Of a stretch of DNA of 64,000 nucleotides, positions 1 to 8,426 are shown one piece after another. The notes beneath the pieces are model-generated. The model worked only from the letters and a program-made list of their open reading frames with translations. It was not told where the DNA came from and made no database searches. Source of the stretch: Amycolatopsis tolypomycina (GTDB taxonomy: Bacteria; Actinomycetota; Actinomycetes; Mycobacteriales; Pseudonocardiaceae); contig NZ_FNSO01000004.1 of NCBI RefSeq assembly GCF_900105945.1, forward strand, positions 5,642,001-5,706,000, read 5' to 3'. Each line of letters begins with the position of its first letter. Positions within the stretch are counted from its first letter, which is position 1. The translations under genes were made by a program, and so were the position numbers.

Positions 1-434
1 TCGTGGTCCGTGTCGGCTGCTGCCGCCGCCCTCGCTCGGTCGGTGTGTTCGGCGGGAGTGAGCCGCCCGTCGGCCAGTGCCTGGTCCAGTTCGGCACGCG
101 TGGCGTCGCGTTCGGCGGGACCGGCCCGCAGCTCCAGGTCGGCCGCGAGCGCGTCGAGCTCGCGCTGCCGCACGGCCTGGTCGATCCACGCCGCGGCGCC
201 GTCCCACGCCTGCGGATCCACCCGGCCGCTGGTGATCGCCGCCTCGACCTCGGTCAGCGCGGCCTGCCGGTCGGCCGTGGACAGCAGAACGTCGGCGGGT
301 GCCGTGCCGGGCGTGTCCGGCATCGTGATCGCCTCGCCCGGGTCGGGGACGCCTTCAAGGCGTGCGTGGTGCCACACACCATCTACGACCGGGTGGATCA
401 TGAGGGGATCGATGTAGATCACCGCGGCTGTCAT
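1..434 (-). CDS. Hypothetical protein, partial (3' end outside the window)
   Basis: The frame is open on the minus strand from an ATG at 434 to the window edge, giving 144 residues without a stop. The ATG overlaps the TGA of the upstream XRE gene by 4 bp (ATGA), which supports translational coupling and the start choice. It begins MTAAVIYIDPLMIHPVVDGV. The last visible residues (GPAERDATRAELDQALADGR and the following LTPAEHTDRA) resemble the short DUF1707-type alpha-helical segment, but this is a weak pattern match. No function can be given. In this family of loci the gene after a DUF5753 regulator is often a small effector or partner protein. Confidence 0.6.
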   Translation of the reverse strand, partial: MTAAVIYIDPLMIHPVVDGVWHHARLEGVPDPGEAITMPDTPGTAPADVLLSTADRQAALTEVEAAITSGRVDPQAWDGAAAWIDQAVRQRELDALAADLELRAGPAERDATRAELDQALADGRLTPAEHTDRARAAAAADTDH

Positions 435-1258
435 GACGCTCGGCCCCACGTGAAGTCGGCCAGCGTGTCGGCTGCGGCTGAGTTCCTTTGTGCCTGGCGC
501 TGAAGGGCTTTTGCGGTGCCGGAGTACTTGTTGAGGAGTGCCTTCTCGGTGAGGTATGTGGTGCAATGGACGTTTTTGAACGCTACCGCCATCGGAGTGC
601 GTCGGTCCTCGAAGAGAGTGAAAGCGTGCGCCGGGCTCGGATTGTTTGCTGTCGTCGGGACGATCCGGACGGTGACGTGGTGCAAACTCGCGACGCTTCG
701 AAGGCTTCGGATCTGTGCGTCTGCGTCAGGTTCGTCGCCCGCAGAACGTAAGGCGTCCTCGCCGATGAGGAAGAGGTAGCGGCGAGGGCCGTTCAACATC
801 CCTTCCCGGCGAACGGTTCGTTCAAATGGTTCGAGTTCGGGACAGGCAGGCTCTTCGTCGGTGCCGGGTTCGCGATCAAAGTGTTGCGGAAGCCGCAGGA
901 GATCCGGAAGGCAGAAAGGAGACCATTCCACAACCCGGTCGGACAGTTGCTCGTACGTCCACATCAGACTGAAGGACCGCATATCATCGGTTGCGACGAG
1001 GTTGTCGTCGTAGACGTGCTTGGCCGACTCCATGAACTTCTCGTATTCGACGCCGCTGATCCCGAGGAAGCCGAGGATGTGGGAGACGGCGGGAGGATGC
1101 GGGATGTGGGTGCCGAGCTCCAAGCCGGACAGGCGCGCCGGTGACATGCTGAGCTTGTCGGCGAGACGGCGCAAACCAATCTTTCGCCGCTCGCGTGCCT
1201 CGCGAAGGCCCGCACTGACGAGCAACACGGCAGGGCGACGGATGGTTGGCAATGACAT
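431..1258 (-). CDS. XRE-family regulator with Scr1/DUF5753-type C-terminus
   Basis: A 275-residue protein. The N-terminal helix-turn-helix covers roughly residues 15-70 (LREARERRKIGLRRLADKLS, then SPARLSGLELGTHIPHPPAV). The C-terminal part (about 100-270) carries the pattern of the Scr1/DUF5753 domain found in many actinomycete regulators. Members of the family are DNA-binding proteins usually paired with a small DUF397 protein; here the next gene is not recognisably DUF397. An AGAGAG Shine-Dalgarno-like sequence precedes the ATG. The gene overlaps the following gene by 4 bp. The role as a local transcription factor is inferred from the family. Confidence 0.85.
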   Translation of the reverse strand: MSLPTIRRPAVLLVSAGLREARERRKIGLRRLADKLSMSPARLSGLELGTHIPHPPAVSHILGFLGISGVEYEKFMESAKHVYDDNLVATDDMRSFSLMWTYEQLSDRVVEWSPFCLPDLLRLPQHFDREPGTDEEPACPELEPFERTVRREGMLNGPRRYLFLIGEDALRSAGDEPDADAQIRSLRSVASLHHVTVRIVPTTANNPSPAHAFTLFEDRRTPMAVAFKNVHCTTYLTEKALLNKYSGTAKALQRQAQRNSAAADTLADFTWGRAS

Positions 1259-1314
1259 GATCGATCTCTCTGGTGGTGGTCGTTCTGCGGGGTGCGTCCG
1301 GGAGCGAAGGCCCG

Positions 1315-1593
1315 TTACCGCCAGCGCTCCGGCAGCGGGCGCGGTGGGCCGAACTTCGGCCAGAAGACGTCCAGTACCAGCGTGGCCGCTTGATGGTCCG
1401 TTTCGGTCAGCTGCTCGCCGGGTTTGCGCGGTCGACCGAGCTGCTGGAAAGCGGCTTCCAAGGAACCTGCGTCATCCGGTTGGGACGCCGCGGGCAACCA
1501 ACTCCGACCCGAAGGGGCAACCTGGCGCTCGGGCGAAGCGCCTGAGCCGTCGGGCATCTTGTTGTAACGAAGTGCTACCGCTGTCGCTTGCAT
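1315..1593 (-). CDS. Small hypothetical protein (92 aa)
   Basis: A 92-residue frame starting MQATAVALRYNKMPDGSGAS and ending in a charged, tryptophan-containing tail (VLDVFWPKFGPPRPLPERWR). It lies 56 bp upstream of the XRE gene on the same strand, so the two may be cotranscribed. An in-frame ATG 30 codons upstream exists, but that extension is compositionally odd. No Shine-Dalgarno is obvious for the chosen ATG. No family is recognised. Confidence 0.45.
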   Translation of the reverse strand: MQATAVALRYNKMPDGSGASPERQVAPSGRSWLPAASQPDDAGSLEAAFQQLGRPRKPGEQLTETDHQAATLVLDVFWPKFGPPRPLPERWR

Positions 1594-1765
1594 GGGTGTC
1601 AGCGTGCAGTGGAAGGTTGCGGCCGCAAACGACGTCGGCGTATGAGTTTTAGCAGGTAGGAGTCGCGTGGTGCCGGATTCCATACATCAGGAGGATGGAA
1701 TCCGGCGCCATGTTGTGTGCGATCGAATACACTGCGTGTCAAGTGGTGGGAGGAGGGAGACCGAC

Positions 1766-3214
1766 GTGCAGACGCCGACGAGAAGGTGCGAGAAATGCGG
1801 TGCGCGCCTGGCTCGTGATCGCGTGAGCAACCACTGCGGACCATGCATCCGCCTGTTGATCGCGCACGAGGCGCCACCCCAGCCGGACACCTTCTGGGCC
1901 GCCGACAGCATCCGCGCTGCGCTGAAGGACCGCCATTTCGGCAGGCTCTTTGCCGCCTACCGTAAAGAATCCAACCCGCACGTGTCGCAGGCTGCGCTCG
2001 GCCGTTGGCTTGGCCTGACGCAGGCGCAAGTCAGCCGGCTGGAAGCGCCGGGCGCCCGCCCTCCGAGCAACCTGGTGAACCTCGAACGCTGGGCGAAGGC
2101 TCTGCAAGTCCCTCCAGCACTGCTGTGGTTCAGCGTTTCTCATACTGTCAACGAGTTGGCGGGCTCAGGCGACGACATTAGCCTCGGTCGCGTGCAAAGG
2201 CGACAGTTCTTCAGGACCGCAGGTGTCGGTGCCACGGCCATCGGCGCATCACTACTCGGCGCCGGACCGGCCGTCGCGGCAAGCCCGCCGAAGCCCCGCA
2301 GCACGGACGTCGAGATCGTACGCGACATGACAGCCACGTTCCGGCGTCTGGACAACCGCTTCGGGGGCGGACATAGCCGCGCCACGACGACGATCACAAA
2401 CTACCTGACATCGACCGTCGCGCCGATGCTGAAGGACACGACCAGAAAAGCCGCGGCACGAGAAGAACTGCTCGGCGCGGCCGCCGAGTTGCACCAAGTC
2501 GCCGGCTGGATCGCGTTCGATGTTGGCAACGCTGCGGAAGGGCAACGGCGCCTCCGCGATGCGTTGAAGCTGTCTCAGGACGCGGGCGATGATGCCCTCG
2601 AAGCCGAGATGTTGGCGGCCATGAGCCATCACGCCGCATTCAACGGTGCCCCCGAGGTTGCCGTCGACATGGCGCTCGCCGCACGGCGTACGGCGAAGAG
2701 GTCGGGTCTGGCAGCTCTGCAGGCGGAGGCCGCCGTGCTCGAAGCGCATGGCCATGCGCTGCAAGCGAACTCCTCGGCTTGCTTCGCGGCCCTGCACGAA
2801 GCCGAGCGTGCCTTCGAACGCTTCTCGCCCGGATCGGGACCGGCTTGGCTCAACTACTTCGACAGCGCGTACCTGTCGGCGAAGTTCGCTCACGTGTTCC
2901 GTGACCTCGGCTCCGCGCCAGAAGCCGAGCAGTTCGCTCGCCGGGCGCTCGGAATGGACGACGGATACGAGCGGGGGAGGCTGTTCAACACCGCGCTGCT
3001 CGCGTCGACGCTGGCCGACCAGGGGCGCGTCGACGAAGCGTGCGTGGAGGCCACCGCCGCGGTGCGCATGAGCGAGCAGGTCCGATCGATCCGAGGCGGT
3101 GCCTACCTCGCCGACGTCGGCCGTCGGCTCAGCCCTTACCGCGGCGATCGGCGGGTGCGTGCGCTCTACACGCAGATGGACGCCGCCGGCGTGCCCACCC
3201 CGATTCAGCGATAG
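1766..3214 (+). CDS. XRE-family regulator with zinc-ribbon-like N-terminus and TPR-like C-terminus
   Basis: The GTG at 1766 is preceded by GGGAGGAGGG about 9 bp upstream and gives 482 residues; an in-frame start 33 codons earlier lacks such a site. Visible parts are a Cys-rich N-terminus with two CxxC pairs (CEKCGARL, CGPC), a helix-turn-helix (about 70-120, QAALGRWLGLTQAQVSRLEA), a Tat-like segment RRQFFRTAGVGATAIGA around residue 150, and a long helical region (200-480) with TPR character (LGAAAELHQVAGWIAFD, ALEAEMLAAMSHHAAF). Such proteins regulate nearby genes and often sit next to NUDIX hydrolases, as here, where the convergent NUDIX gene overlaps by 10 bp. The Tat-like motif in the middle is a common family feature and probably not an export signal. 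Confidence 0.85.
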   Translation: MQTPTRRCEKCGARLARDRVSNHCGPCIRLLIAHEAPPQPDTFWAADSIRAALKDRHFGRLFAAYRKESNPHVSQAALGRWLGLTQAQVSRLEAPGARPPSNLVNLERWAKALQVPPALLWFSVSHTVNELAGSGDDISLGRVQRRQFFRTAGVGATAIGASLLGAGPAVAASPPKPRSTDVEIVRDMTATFRRLDNRFGGGHSRATTTITNYLTSTVAPMLKDTTRKAAAREELLGAAAELHQVAGWIAFDVGNAAEGQRRLRDALKLSQDAGDDALEAEMLAAMSHHAAFNGAPEVAVDMALAARRTAKRSGLAALQAEAAVLEAHGHALQANSSACFAALHEAERAFERFSPGSGPAWLNYFDSAYLSAKFAHVFRDLGSAPEAEQFARRALGMDDGYERGRLFNTALLASTLADQGRVDEACVEATAAVRMSEQVRSIRGGAYLADVGRRLSPYRGDRRVRALYTQMDAAGVPTPIQR

Positions 3215-3762
3215 AACGCGAGGACGTGGAGCAGCGCGACCTGCGAAGCCGCGCCGACGATCTCACCCTTGGTGATGCGCTCACGGACTGTGTCGAGCGG
3301 GATCCACGCGACCCGCTCGGCCTCGTTGATGTCTTCGGGCTCACCGACGTACTCCGCTCCGCGGGCGATGAAAAGCAGGTTCTCGGCGTCGGCGCTCCCG
3401 ACGGTGGGCTGCATCGATCCCAACGGTTCGACGTTCAACGGCCGCCAGCCGGTCTCCTCCTCGACCTCGCGGACAGCGGTCGCCGCGGCGTCCTCTCCGG
3501 GGTCGACGTAGCCGCCAGGAAGCTCCCAGACCCATCGGTCGATGATGAACCGGTGCCGCCACATCATGAGGACGCGGTCTTGGTCATCAAGGACCGCCAT
3601 TATCGCGGCCTTGGGCATGCGGAGCACGTACTGCTCGAACTTGACGCCGTCGGGTAACTCGACCGAGGCGATGCTCAACCGCAGGCGGCGGGTGTCGTCG
3701 ACGACTCGCTCGCCGTGGATCTTCCAGCGCGTCTGCTCTTGCCCGTTGGGTTCGATGGCCAC
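3205..3762 (-). CDS. NUDIX hydrolase
   Basis: A 185-residue protein with a complete Nudix box, GGYVDPGEDAAATAVREVEE followed by ETGW (GX5EX7REUXEEXGU), around residues 85-108. NUDIX enzymes cleave nucleoside diphosphates linked to another moiety and need Mg2+ bound by the Nudix-box glutamates. An ADP-ribose or ADP-sugar pyrophosphatase type is plausible from the size and the preceding RHRFIIDRWVWELPGGY strand, but the substrate cannot be read from sequence. It converges on the XRE/TPR gene with a 10-bp overlap of the stop regions. Confidence 0.93.
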   Translation of the reverse strand: MAIEPNGQEQTRWKIHGERVVDDTRRLRLSIASVELPDGVKFEQYVLRMPKAAIMAVLDDQDRVLMMWRHRFIIDRWVWELPGGYVDPGEDAAATAVREVEEETGWRPLNVEPLGSMQPTVGSADAENLLFIARGAEYVGEPEDINEAERVAWIPLDTVRERITKGEIVGAASQVALLHVLAFYR

Positions 3763-3878
3763 ATCACGAGATGCTACGACGTCGCCCGCGGGGTGCGCGC
3801 GCTATCGGACGAGGATCACTCTCAGTGCGCCGTCCCGTCGGGAGCATCGGTGCACAGTCCTTCGCCCGGTCGGCGGTG

Positions 3879-4985
3879 TCACTCGCGCAGGCCCTGCGAA
3901 AGTGCGAGGAGTTCCCTCAAGTCCGCCTCCATTCCAGGGTCCGCCGGTCGAGCAACGACGTGTACGCCAGCCCGGGGCTCGCCTCCGGTGCTTCGAAGAA
4001 GACCCTCTCGTAGTCGTTCCGCGGACAACGTCGATGAGCCGTCGGTGGCCTCGTCCGGCTCGAGGTAAGGGCTCAAGCAGACCAGGCCATCCCTGCATTC
4101 GATGGCTCGGCGGTAGAAGTGCAGCCGCATGTGGCGCACGCGGAAGGCCTCGCGGGCTTGCGATGTCGTCGGAAGCAATGTGATGTCCGGAAAGGCCTGG
4201 CGCAAGGAAGTCCACAACGGCCTCAGCCGGCGGTAGTGCTTGCGATCCATGAACCACAATCGAAGCTTCACGACTCCGGCGCGAACCCCAGGGTATGCGA
4301 CCCCGAAGAAGAAGATGGAGATGCCCAGAGCCAGAAAGGGAGTAGTCCATAAACCGCTCCCGGGAACCACGTCATGCCGAAGTCCCAGTCGGCCGGTAGT
4401 CGAAGCGATCCGAGGTAGATGCGTTCCCAAACAACAGATGACAAGGCCCGCACCCGCGACGCGCAAACTGAGCCGCACCCGCGACTGACCTTGGTCTCCG
4501 GCCCGCCAGGTCAGCACCGCGCCGCGCCCTGTGGCGTAGGCCATGTAGACATTGCCGATCAAGTAGAAGAGCAGTTGCATCGTCGCCGAACCCGCTGCCT
4601 CGTAGCTGAAGCTGCCGGAGCTCTTGTCGGCGAGTACGAAGGTGGCTGCCAGGCCGCAGCTGGCGACGAACGCGATCCCGATCTCGACCATCCCACGCGA
4701 CGCGACACCACGAGAATCCACTATGGACTCAAGTAGGATGATCAGCAGGGCGAAGAAGAACGTTAGCACGACGTTCTGCAACAGCTTCGGCAACTGGCTC
4801 GAGGCTCCCGGCAGGGCGGAGGCGGGATCTGCCGCGAGCTGCGCGGTCAACGCGAGGAAGACGAGAAAGGTGCATGCGGTGATCACCCGAAGGTCGCGGT
4901 CGACCGGAACGCGGATCAGCTGGGAGATCTTCCATCCGGAGGCCCCCGCGGCCGCACCCCACATCGCGAGGTTGGGCACGCTCAT
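3879..4985 (-). CDS. MAB_1171c-type multi-pass membrane protein
   Basis: 368 residues from an ATG at 4985 that overlaps the stop of the upstream metallopeptidase-like gene (TGATG), indicating coupled translation. The N-terminal 230 residues contain about seven hydrophobic helices (for example CTFLVFLALTAQLAA, VVLTFFFALLIILLES, PFLALGISIFFFGVAY). The C-terminal third is soluble and basic (RKHYRRLRPLWTSLRQAFPD, then RVRHMRLHFYRRAIECRDG). This matches the layout of the actinobacterial MAB_1171c family of putative transporters, which commonly sits beside ImmA/IrrE-like proteins. Its molecular role is unknown. Confidence 0.75.
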   Translation of the reverse strand: MSVPNLAMWGAAAGASGWKISQLIRVPVDRDLRVITACTFLVFLALTAQLAADPASALPGASSQLPKLLQNVVLTFFFALLIILLESIVDSRGVASRGMVEIGIAFVASCGLAATFVLADKSSGSFSYEAAGSATMQLLFYLIGNVYMAYATGRGAVLTWRAGDQGQSRVRLSLRVAGAGLVICCLGTHLPRIASTTGRLGLRHDVVPGSGLWTTPFLALGISIFFFGVAYPGVRAGVVKLRLWFMDRKHYRRLRPLWTSLRQAFPDITLLPTTSQAREAFRVRHMRLHFYRRAIECRDGLVCLSPYLEPDEATDGSSTLSAERLREGLLRSTGGEPRAGVHVVARPADPGMEADLRELLALSQGLRE

Positions 4986-5473
4986 CACAGCCAGCCCTGG
5001 TGGTCGTCGAAGGCCCCATGCAATCGTCGGCTGGCCTTGCTCCCCTGGACAGGAGAGAACTTCAGGGCTTCCAGTAAGGTCGCCCATTCCTTGATGACCG
5101 TGGCGACCATCTCGGCCTCGCGTTCCGCGACGAGGCTGTAGCCGTCGCGGCGCAGAGCGTCCCTGACGACCTCGGGTGGGATGTCAGGGAACAGCGCGGC
5201 GAGGCCGGTCGCGCCGCCTTCGGTGCTGTGACCGCTGATCATGTGCCCGACCTCGTGCAGGATGATGTGGTCCTGGTGCGCGGCGGTGGTGTGCTGCTGG
5301 AACAGGATCCGGTCGGCGTCGGCGAAGGCAATCCAGAGCCCGAAAGCCCCCGGCACCGGCAGCGGATACGGCACGAGCTCTATCGGCCGCCCGCGGTGCT
5401 CGGCTAGCTTCAAGCACAGGGCGCGGACGTCGAGTGGCGTGTCGACGTCCAGATCTCGGAGAAGCCTCTTCAC
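4985..5473 (-). CDS. ImmA/IrrE-like metallopeptidase-domain protein
   Basis: 162 residues from a GTG at 5473 preceded by CGAGGA. The residues upstream in this frame are low-quality and overlap a hydrolase remnant, so the long version is rejected. The motif HEVGHMISGH is an HExxH zinc-protease signature, followed by an acidic AEREAEMVATVI segment that may supply the third ligand. ImmA/IrrE-like proteins cleave or antagonise XRE-type repressors. Together with the downstream MAB_1171c-type gene this forms the common actinomycete pair annotated as a toxin-like component plus transporter. No cognate XRE gene is directly adjacent; the IS3 insertion upstream may have removed it. Confidence 0.75.
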   Translation of the reverse strand: MKRLLRDLDVDTPLDVRALCLKLAEHRGRPIELVPYPLPVPGAFGLWIAFADADRILFQQHTTAAHQDHIILHEVGHMISGHSTEGGATGLAALFPDIPPEVVRDALRRDGYSLVAEREAEMVATVIKEWATLLEALKFSPVQGSKASRRLHGAFDDHQGWL

Positions 5474-5519
5474 TCCTCGGCGCAGATGCAGGTCGTTGCG
5501 CCAAGTGCCTTCGCGAGGA

Positions 5520-5702
5520 CTACGACGTGAGCGCAACTCGGTCGAAGATTCTCGTGATCGCCGCCGCTGTCGCCTTCGGGTGGCTGACCAACCCGTTGTG
5601 GCCGCCGGGCAGCTCGGCGAACGGGACGCCCAAGTCGCCGGCGAGCTGCTCGGCGCAGCGGTACTCCCATTGACCTCGGGAAAGATCGCCGCCGGTGAGA
5701 AC
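5520..5702 (-). pseudogene. C-terminal remnant of an alpha/beta-hydrolase, truncated by the IS element
   Basis: On the minus strand the frame ending at the TAG at 5520 reads VLTGGDLSRGQWEYRCAEQL and continues with AGDLGVPFAELPGGHNGLVS and HPKATAAAITRIF. The order RGQ-x2-YRCAExLA...PGGHNG...HP is typical of the C-terminal end of alpha/beta-hydrolases, where the histidine of GGHNG is the catalytic triad histidine. The frame stops being recognisable exactly at the left IS end (5702/5703). Nothing on the other side of the IS clearly continues it. I regard it as a decayed fragment. Confidence 0.6.
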
Positions 5703-5741
5703 TGAGCTTCCCCCCGTTCGCCGGACACGGCGGGTGTGGGG

Positions 5742-6575
5742 TCAGGCCGGCGCGTCTGGTGGCCGGTTGAGGGCCTCAAACGTGGCGGGGCTGTGCATCC
5801 CGATCTTGGAGTGTCTCCGTTTCGGGTTGTACCAACACACTATCCATTCGAATATCGCGTTGGCAAGTTCGTCGCGGGTTTTCCAGGTTTTCGAGTCGAG
5901 AAGTTCGAGCTGGAGGGTTCCCCAAAACGATTCCATCATGGCGTTGTCGTAGCAGTCACCGACGGTGCCCATGGAGGCGAGCAGGCCTGCGGCGCGGAGG
6001 CGTTGCCCGAATGCCCACGAGGTGTATTGCGATCCGTGGTCGGAATGCAGGATGGTTTTTCTGCCGTCGGGTTGGCGGCGGAGAATGGCCATGCCGAGGG
6101 CGTCGGTAACCAGTTCGGTGCGCATATGGTCGGCGATGGACCAGCCGATGATGAGCCGGGAATAGGCGTCCATCACGGCGGCGCAGTAGACGCGGCCTTC
6201 CTCGGTGGGGTGTTCGGTGATGTCGGTGATCCACAACCGGTCTGGGGCGTCGGCGGTGAACCGGCGGTTGACCAGGTCGGCACGGGGTTGCCCGGCCGGG
6301 TCGCGGACCGTGGTGACATGCCGCCGGCGACGGTAGAGGCCCTGGATGCCGGCTTCGCGCATGAGCCGCTCGACCCGTTTGAGGTTGACCGGCATCCCCA
6401 GACCGAGCCGCAATTCGGCGTGCACCCGCGGCGAACCATAGGTGCCGCGGGAATCGGCGTGGATCTGTTCGATGTGTTTCAGTAACAGCGCGTTCTCCTC
6501 CTCTCGAGCCGAGGCCGGCCGGTCGCGCCATTCGTAATAGCCGGAGCGGGACACGTTCAATACCCGGCAGGCCAC
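5742..6575 (-). CDS. IS3-family transposase OrfB (rve integrase core)
   Basis: 277 residues from a conventional ATG. The same frame extends upstream (KVTFPLVHELAADGIDVAVA) to the CCCAAAG slippery site, so the functional product is probably an OrfA-OrfB fusion made by -1 frameshifting. The DDE catalytic core is complete: D in LWITDITEH, D in ILHSDHGSQYTS, E in MMESFWGTLQLE. The N-terminal HTH_21-like region contains SRSGYYEWRDRP and GTYGSPRVHAEL. There is no internal stop, so the copy looks capable of transposition. Confidence 0.93.
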   Translation of the reverse strand: MACRVLNVSRSGYYEWRDRPASAREEENALLLKHIEQIHADSRGTYGSPRVHAELRLGLGMPVNLKRVERLMREAGIQGLYRRRRHVTTVRDPAGQPRADLVNRRFTADAPDRLWITDITEHPTEEGRVYCAAVMDAYSRLIIGWSIADHMRTELVTDALGMAILRRQPDGRKTILHSDHGSQYTSWAFGQRLRAAGLLASMGTVGDCYDNAMMESFWGTLQLELLDSKTWKTRDELANAIFEWIVCWYNPKRRHSKIGMHSPATFEALNRPPDAPA

Positions 6576-6622
6576 CGCGACGTCGATACCGTCGGCGGCG
6601 AGCTCATGGACCAGCGGGAAGG

Positions 6623-6913
6623 TTACTTTGGGAGGATGTTCTCCCGCGCGAAGTACGCCGCCGCGCGTTTGAGGATCTCGTTCTCCATCTCCAGCTGCCG
6701 GTTCTTGCGGCGCAGCTCGGCGAGTTCCTTCTTTTCCGCGCTGGTCAACCGGGTGGCTGAGCCGTTGGTGTCGGCGTCGGCCTGGGCCATCCAGTTGCGC
6801 AGGCAGGACTCGCTGATGCCCAGTTCCTTGGCCAGCGCGGCGACCGGTTTGTCGCCCAGGCGGGCCAGCTCGACGGCACGCTGACGGAACTCAGGCGGGT
6901 GTGGTGCAGGCAT
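6623..6913 (-). CDS. IS3-family transposase OrfA
   Basis: A 96-residue DNA-binding subunit. It has an N-terminal helix-turn-helix (EFRQRAVELARLGDKPVAAL then AKELGISESCLRNWM) and a C-terminal leucine-rich coiled coil (ELAELRRKNRQLEMENEILK). This is the standard OrfA layout for the family. The frame ends ILPK-stop; just before the stop the heptamer C-CCA-AAG allows a -1 shift into OrfB. The fused OrfAB is the active transposase in IS3 elements, and OrfA alone usually acts as an inhibitor. Confidence 0.92.
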   Translation of the reverse strand: MPAPHPPEFRQRAVELARLGDKPVAALAKELGISESCLRNWMAQADADTNGSATRLTSAEKKELAELRRKNRQLEMENEILKRAAAYFARENILPK

Positions 6914-6980
6914 CGGAACATCCTCCCTGGTGACCGGCGGTCACCTCAGGTCAGGTGTCCGGACAACCGGGGGAAGCTCA

Positions 6981-8379
6981 ACTGGCGTACCGTGCTGGCC
7001 GCGGCGCGCTGACGTTTGTGTCCGGGCAATACGGAGAGCTGTCCGACTTCTACGACAGCAGCTTCAACGAGACGATCCCCGTCGGAGCCACTCCGCAGGA
7101 AGCGCCCCTCGGCGAGCAACTCCGCGGCGTTTCTCCCTCGGACTTCTCGTCCTTCGCGGAGCAGTTCGGCATCGACGCGACCCCGGACTTCCCCATCGTG
7201 GCCGACGTGGCCGCGACCACGCCAGCCGGTACGCCGGTGACGGTCCGCCCGGACACGAGCGACCCGGCCGGGCACCCGTTGACGTTGGTGGCGGATCAAC
7301 CACCGGCTCACGGCACCGTCGCCGTGGACGGCACGGCCGTCACCTACACGCCTGCGGCCGGGTTCTCGGGCACCGACACCTTCACCGTGAAATCGACCAA
7401 CGGCACCCTCAGCTCCGACCCGGCGACCATCACGATCACGGTCACCCCGGCCGTGGTGAACCACGCGCCGGTCGCCGGAGCACAGGCCGTCACCGCGGTG
7501 GCCGGTCAGCCGTTGCCGATCACGCTCACTGGCACCGACCCCGACGGGGACAACCTCGCCTACACCGTGCTGACCGCTCCGGTCCACGGCACGCTCAGCG
7601 GGACGGCCCCGAACCTGACGTACACGCCGGCACCCGGGTTCCAAGGTCCGGACTCGCTCACCTTCAAGGTCAACGACGGCAAGGTCGATTCCCCGGCCGT
7701 CACGGTGGCGATCACGGTCGTGCAGGCCGCCGGCTGCCAAGCGGCGCCGAAGCTCGACACGCAGGTGAGCGCGACCAGCGGCGGTGGCCGAAACAGAGTC
7801 ACCTCCCTGCCGGTCACCACACGGGGAAGCGGCGAACTCTTGCTGGCCTTCATCGGCGCCGACGGCCCTCAGGGCCGCCAGCAGCGCGTGATGACCGTCG
7901 TCGGCGGAGGCCTGAACTGGACGCTCGCCGCACGGGCGAATACCGGCGGGGGCACAACCGAGGTGTGGCAGGCGTACGCGAAGCGTCCACTGGACCGTAT
8001 GAGGGTCACGACGATCTTCGCTCGAGGCGGGTTCGACAGCACCATCACCGTGGCCGCCTACAGCGGTACCGCTCGCAAGCTCGGCGCCACCGGTTCGGCG
8101 GCCTCGCGATCGGGCAATCCCGCCGTGGCGGTCTCCACGACGAGTTGCAACGCGGTGGTGTGGGCTCTGGGCCATGACCTCTCCGACGCCAAGGCGCCCA
8201 CCGTGTCGCCGGGGCAGACGATCGTCCACCAATTCCTCGATGGCCGTGCGCGAACCTCTTACTGGGTCAAGCGGACCGACAATCCCGTCCCCGCACGCAC
8301 TCGGGTTGTCTTCACCGACTCGAAGATCACCAGGGACAAGTGGGCGTACGTCGCCGTGGAGGTGGTCCCGGCTCGATAA
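6981..8379 (+). pseudogene. Secreted Ig-like/VCBS-type repeat protein, 5' end removed at the IS junction
   Basis: The open frame enters from the right IS terminal repeat and runs to a TAA at 8379, about 466 residues outside the IS. It has no signal peptide and its apparent start codons lie inside the IS, so the original 5' part is missing. Two Big_9/cadherin-like repeats are visible: VTVRPDTSDPAGHPLTLVAD through SGTDTFTVKSTNG, and LPITLTGTDPDGDNLAYTVL through GPDSLTFKVNDGK. The C-terminal 220 residues form a beta-rich domain. Related proteins are cell-wall or secreted. The portion before the repeats (FVSGQYGELSDFYDSSFNET) may be the end of an N-terminal enzymatic or binding domain. Confidence 0.7.
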
Positions 8380-8394
8380 ACAACGGGAACCGTC

Positions 8395-8426
8395 GCCGGC
8401 CGGCAACCTCAGGATTGCCGGCCGGC
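8395..8426. terminator. Intrinsic terminator-like hairpin
   Basis: A perfect 12-bp inverted repeat GCCGGCCGGCAA / TTGCCGGCCGGC separated by 8 nt, 16 bp after the stop of the truncated repeat protein. There is no long U-tract. It overlaps the end of the frameshifted minus-strand gene, so it could serve both directions. Confidence 0.6.

Larger units (their letters stand above)
5703..6980 (-). mobile_element. IS3-family insertion sequence, complete (1278 bp)
   Basis: Imperfect terminal inverted repeats of 26 bp (23/26 identical) bound the element: 5703-5728 starts TGAGCTTCCCCC and the reverse complement of 6955-6980 starts with the same 12 bases. Both end GGACAC. Between them lie two overlapping minus-strand frames of the OrfA/OrfB type joined by a likely -1 slippery heptamer, CCCAAAG (6626-6632 on the plus strand as CTTTGGG). 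No 3-4-bp target duplication is visible (left flank GAAC, right flank ACTG, only AC shared), and the flanks belong to two different broken genes. This suggests an IS-mediated deletion or recombination rather than a simple insertion. Confidence 0.9.
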
